Positions 61,691 to 64,000 of a stretch of 64,000 nucleotides of DNA are shown here, in pieces. Below the pieces are notes generated by a model. The model did not search any database and had not been told where the DNA came from. It worked only from the letters and a program-made list of their open reading frames with translations. Positions within the stretch are counted from its first letter, which is position 1. Each line of letters starts with the position of its first letter. A program made the translations under genes and the position numbers. Source of the stretch: Branchiostoma lanceolatum (lineage: Eukaryota > Chordata > Leptocardii > Amphioxiformes > Branchiostomatidae); contig NC_089731.1 in NCBI RefSeq assembly GCF_035083965.1, forward strand, positions 5,741,501 to 5,805,500, given 5' to 3'.

Positions 61691-62780
61691 CACGTCTTGG
61701 ATACTTAAAACCCTTAAGCTGCCAGTCCCGACTTAATTAGGGATACAGAAATATGCCTTGTGTGCTGGACCCGGTTATAACCGGGATAGGGTATTCCCCA
61801 GAACAAAACAGCTTTGCGTGCGTGTAGCGCGCGAAGCCGGGAAGTTAGGGGAGTTAGCGCCGCCGGGTGTTTCGCGGGTTTCGTGAGGGAGGTCAGGGGT
61901 CAAACATTTTTGATTTTTACTTGGCTAAAAAACCTGGCAGCTTAAGGGTTAAACTTTAACTAACTACGATGAATGTCACCACACCGTAAGTCCATCTGAT
62001 ACCCATTTCCACTAAGGCAGCAACCGTTGCGAGTCGCGACCCAAACTCTCAATAGTAGCTCAAGCCAATTCTACTGACAAAGAAGTAAATGTGTTAAAAA
62101 GGTTATCGTGTTTTGTTTTGTTGTATTTCAAATCAACATTTTACATCAGGAATCATATTCAATTCATATGTCATAAAATCCATTTTTGGTCGCTCAATGG
62201 TCTCCAAGCAGCGGAAAGGGGTCTGAATCTAAAGTCTACAGGTAAAAACTACATGAACGTTATGTGCCTTAAAATCGATGAGTCCTACCAATCCTTCTGA
62301 ATAGCAGTAAAACAATAAACATTTACAAATGCATAGAAATGTAAGAAGAAAAAACACAGTGACAGGCTAACCACCCACATTTCCGGATAGTACCGCCCGA
62401 ATCGCAGCGTTAACAATTTGTAATATGTATTTATTGAAATAGGACCCAGATCATACTGAAATCAATGGTACCCCTTAGAGCCCCAGATCTTATTGTTACC
62501 GTACATCTTATGGCAATATTGACACATTCCAAAAAGTCCAAAATCGATTACCAAACTACTCATTAACCTCTTTAAGCTGTAAATCCTTACTGTTTTTCAT
62601 CCAGCAGTTTATTGTACTTATCGGGTTTCTTGCATATGTTCTACCCGAATCCCTGGCTTAATACGTTTATCTGGTATTTGCATGCAGCAATTAGTTATAA
62701 GCTTAGGATTACCGTGTGTTCCTGATGTGCATGCTTTTACATATTTACATAGTTCTCTTGCAGGGGGTGTTGCATCTTTC
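61691..62780. other. Noncoding interval, no gene recognised
   Basis: A GC-rich patch at about 61,800-61,900 contains GCGTGCGTGTAGCGCGCG and GGGAGTTAGCGCCGCCGGG but no frame of interest. The rest is AT-rich. Confidence 0.3.
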
Positions 62781-62892
62781 TTATTTTCCTTCCTTCCCTC
62801 CTTCCTTCCTTATTCGTTCCTGACATTTGTTTCATCCTTCCTGCCTTCCATTCATTCATTCATCCATCCATTCATTCATCCAACCATCTAAG
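62780..62892. repeat. Pyrimidine-rich TTCC/ATTC simple repeat
   Basis: Irregular CTTCCTTC units are followed by CATTCATTCATC units. Confidence 0.9.
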
Positions 62893-64000
62893 CAACTTAT
62901 TCATAGAGATCCCTGCCATGCAAGAGACAAGCAAAATATATACATCCTGTCACAAGCATCCTCGGCCTCATAAAAAGCCACTCCATCGATCATTTTCCCC
63001 ACGAACATATTTCACATCGCAATCCCTTACCCTGGCTGCAGCTAAGACTTTAAGCCTTGCTTCTCAGATATAACACCGGTGTCTTCCGGGACTGCGACTG
63101 TAATATGTACGTTATTGTGCGCTTCTCTGGTCTGTTATGTGCGGATGTATTCTCTTGGGAGAAAGGCCAGGGGGCTGCTATGATTTATATCATGGGTTTA
63201 TATCATGACAAATATCAAAATCATAAGTGACGAAAACTCATTACATAGGCATTTGCTAGAAGGCAATACGGTAACAAATGTACAATACTCTCAAAACATT
63301 ATTTTGCAGAAATTTTGCCCTATCTTCATTCTTTTAGACCACGAATTTAAACATAACAAAATATTGTCAAGATTAAACCAACTGAGTTTACTTGAATTGG
63401 TGGTCTTCATTTTCTTTAAGATGGTCTCACGTACGTACAATTATGGTTTGTATTCGTTTTTATTCATTCGATGGGCTTCTGTAATAGTCAATCCTAGGTG
63501 CACGATAGAATGCCTTTTCAAATGTCTGATTAACTTTTAGTTTGCTCAACACAACACAGAATAAAAAAACTATGTGCTAATACCTGTATATGTATGATAT
63601 GAATTACTATTAGAATGTAAACTTATCCCATTCCACTTTCCTCAACAAACTATTTTCCATATCCACTGAAATTCATCTAAAATTCATAAGTCAAAAGCAC
63701 ACTTGTTTTCCTCCGGACGTAGATGCATAAGATCATGTTACTCGATACGTTTTATATATGCCCCCTGTATGGGGGATTTGACAATAAATTGACCGATGTC
63801 ATAACTTGAAAATGACTGCCATATTCGGAAGAAATGCATTAAACCGATTTAATGTACTTGTAGTCAGTTGGAGTATCCATCATTTTATTATTGTTTTATG
63901 AATAAGTCAGATGTCCATGAAGGGCACACTCAAATTCAACTGTCCGATTTTATTCACATAAAAATGATATTTCAGGAACAAATAAATGGTGAAATGCAGG
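62893..64000. other. Right end of the window, no gene recognised
   Basis: AT-rich sequence with short frames only (for example 63,205-63,540), none with a recognisable domain or signal peptide. Confidence 0.35.

Overview
The window is animal nuclear DNA and most likely comes from a cephalochordate (Branchiostoma-like) or a related invertebrate deuterostome. The evidence is short genes split by GT-AG introns, symmetric phase-1 immunoglobulin exons, a chordate-type PM20D1 gene, tRNA-derived SINEs and many decayed minisatellites. The organism is an inference; the exons and repeats are read from the sequence.

Region 1 (about 0.7-7.5 kb, + strand) holds an immunoglobulin-superfamily receptor gene. 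Every predicted junction is phase 1, so the pieces join in frame: a short candidate signal-peptide exon, a V-like Ig domain without its disulfide cysteines, two ordinary Ig domains, a transmembrane exon with a basic stop-transfer segment, an exon with an ITIM-like tyrosine motif, a complete SH3 exon and a short last exon. A second terminal exon lies before the SH3 exon and would make a form without SH3. An ITIM-type Ig receptor carrying its own cytoplasmic SH3 domain is the most unusual gene here.

Region 2 (7.5-24.4 kb) shows no convincing gene. It contains degenerate tandem repeats, microsatellites and one K50-type homeodomain palindrome. A SINE with a greatly expanded ATT/TAA tail lies just upstream of PM20D1.

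Region 3 (24.5-26.8 kb, + strand) is a complete two-exon PM20D1-type M20 metallopeptidase with all expected metal-ligand motifs.

Region 4 (26.9-39.1 kb) is noncoding with repeats and, at 38.4 kb, a small promoter-like cluster (CCAAT, CRE, YY1).

Region 5 (39,075-55,768) is a 16.7-kb structure bounded by 348-bp terminal inverted repeats that are identical at every base when compared by eye, flanked by the 7-bp direct repeat CTCATTC on both sides. Each terminal repeat carries an inward-facing promoter-like segment, an ATG exon and a perfect splice donor. Further inside, older inverted homologies are arranged around the same centre, and the middle holds a 135-bp satellite with a three-unit higher-order period. 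It looks like a giant fold-back DNA element with no recognisable transposase.

Region 6 (55.8-64 kb) has a convincing signal-peptide first exon (57,065) of a gene whose other exons I could not find, a roughly 94-bp decayed tandem array, a small Helitron Rep (HUH) fragment, and SINE copies.
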